The position numbers and the translations under genes were made by a program. Below the pieces are notes generated by a model that saw nothing but the letters and a program-made list of their open reading frames with translations, had not been told where the DNA came from and did no database searches. From NCBI GenBank assembly GCA_032622095.1, contig CP136064.1, positions 130,125,605 through 130,189,604 on the forward strand: DNA of 64,000 nt. The letters are read 5' to 3'. Below are positions 62,955 to 64,000 of the stretch, in pieces; within the stretch, counting starts at the first letter, position 1, and every line of letters begins with the position of its first letter. This DNA comes from Siphonodentalium dalli. Its lineage: Eukaryota; Mollusca; Scaphopoda; Gadilida; Siphonodentaliidae.

Positions 62955-63825
62955 TCCTGTTAAGTTAGATAAATTTTTGCGGGAGTCATTTGTCATGTTG
63001 TGATTTCAGACAAATTTTTTAATTTGTTTCAAATATACTTATTTTTTAATTTGTTTCTAATATACTTATTTGATCAACCAATTGGAATTCAAAATTTAAT
63101 AAACCTAAAGAAAATTATTATAATTTTATTTTTAAATTTATTGGGGTGATTAATAGAGAACACTAAACATATCATGAAAGTTGGAAATGTGACTAGCTAG
63201 AGTCGCATCAATCTCTGCATAACTGACATCGTTTCACATATTTCTAACACAATACCGTGTCATTGATAGTCTCCAAACAGCATCGGGAATTAAGAAACAT
63301 TTTAATGATACTAGAATCCAAAAAGGTATTGGACAGTGTAAAATTCCATAGTTATTTCAATATATGAAATACATTCATAAAAAAACAAGCATGTGTACAT
63401 GCATCGATTTCATACAATGGAGATATTAAAGGCAGGCACTGGAGCAAACTATATCGAGGGTTCGTCATATTGGGGACTATGAAGTATTCAAGAGGAACAT
63501 AGTCTCCTACTTTTCCATACCGTAACTTCAGGAAGTTTTTAACCGCACCACATATGTAATTACATTTTTAAATTGCACACAAAGCTTGTTTTGTATAGAT
63601 TTTGTAACAGATTTGAATATATGAAGATGCTTTAATCAAATAAAAGTGTGCTGAATTATAAAAAGAAAAGCAACACAGGACAATCTTATAGATGATCTCT
63701 GATTGTTTATAATAAATATATGAAGCAAGACAGATGGGCCATTAATTTAGATCTTCTAAGAACATGAATGTAGCAGTGTAAGCATGTCTTGAAAATAATG
63801 AAAATGACATGGATCCCACCCTGTT
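62955..63825. other. Intron sequence upstream of exon 1 of the window
   Basis: AT-rich, with no myosin exon or repeat end recognised. The next upstream MYO7A exons (coiled coil, IQ, motor) are expected beyond the window. Confidence 0.45.
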
Positions 63826-63829
63826 AACA

Positions 63830-64000
63830 AAAATGAAAGTGTCAATGACACTGAAGCTCAACTTGGAAAGGGGCTGTTATCAAATGTTACAGTTAATGAA
63901 GCGATAGGGAATGCAGAAAGTTAGTATGTCTATTTAATACGAAACACCCAACAGATTTAGTCATAAAAAGAGTAAAATACAAGATGGCCACTGGCAACCA
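63830..64000 (+). mobile_element. 5' start of a P3-type pearl-like element (cut by window end)
   Basis: GTGTCAATGACACTGAAGCT then CAACTTGGAAAGGGG, matching the start at 20733. The first core phrases (GATTTAGTCATAAAAAGAG, AAGATGGCCACTGG) follow directly. Confidence 0.7.

Noticed and set aside
61533-64000. Further upstream MYO7A exons
   Set aside because: No conserved pre-MyTH4 peptide flanked by splice sites could be found on the minus strand.

Overview
This window is animal genomic DNA, AT-rich and intron-rich. It holds the 3' half of one host gene on the minus strand and about 60 kb of intron packed with DNA transposons and repeat families. The gene is a class VII unconventional myosin (MYO7A-like). 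Twenty-six exons between 61532 and 185 join in a single open frame of 1223 codons plus a stop. Read 5' to 3' on the minus strand they encode the myosin VII tail in canonical order: MyTH4, FERM, SH3, MyTH4, FERM. The motor, IQ and coiled-coil exons are not seen and must lie beyond position 64000. Twenty-four of the 25 introns follow GT-AG; the intron between exons 13 and 14 looks like a minor-spliceosome (U12) AT-AC intron.

The organism is probably a lophotrochozoan, most likely a bivalve mollusc. The basis is the intron content: several families combine about 120-165 bp tandem core units, a GACG/GACA microsatellite and a terminal hairpin. This is the layout of the bivalve 'pearl' elements, now usually grouped with non-autonomous Helentron-like elements. 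The species call is inference.

Layout from low to high coordinates. 1-2100: last three exons (end of FERM2). 2500-9450: nested repeats (pearl-like copies, short-motif foldback elements, a LINE 3' end). 9670-16345: four FERM2 exons, with a piggyBac-like MITE and a tandem repeat that stops about 20 bp from a splice donor. 16346-25460: the longest intron, with a pearl-like element, a large foldback, and a Harbinger-like element (TAA duplication) containing an 11-unit tandem array. 25461-29650: three exons, an adjacent hAT element (8-bp duplication) holding a piggyBac-like MITE, and a duplicated splice-donor flank. 29650-35860: mostly repeats. 35861-44189: dense exon cluster covering the end of FERM1, SH3 and MyTH4-2. 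44190-54975: a hAT inside a pearl-like element, then a GC-rich 4.6-kb inverted-repeat element of unknown type and another Harbinger-like MITE. 54976-61532: first MyTH4 exons with piggyBac-like MITEs and a palindrome. 61533-64000: intron with a second copy of the hAT family and the start of another pearl-like element.

No second host protein gene, tRNA, rRNA, CRISPR array, LTR retroelement or Polinton could be supported. The remaining long open frames lie in tandem repeats or transposon bodies. All exon limits were read by eye from splice sites, continuous phase and similarity to the known MYO7A tail; no alignment or RNA evidence was available.
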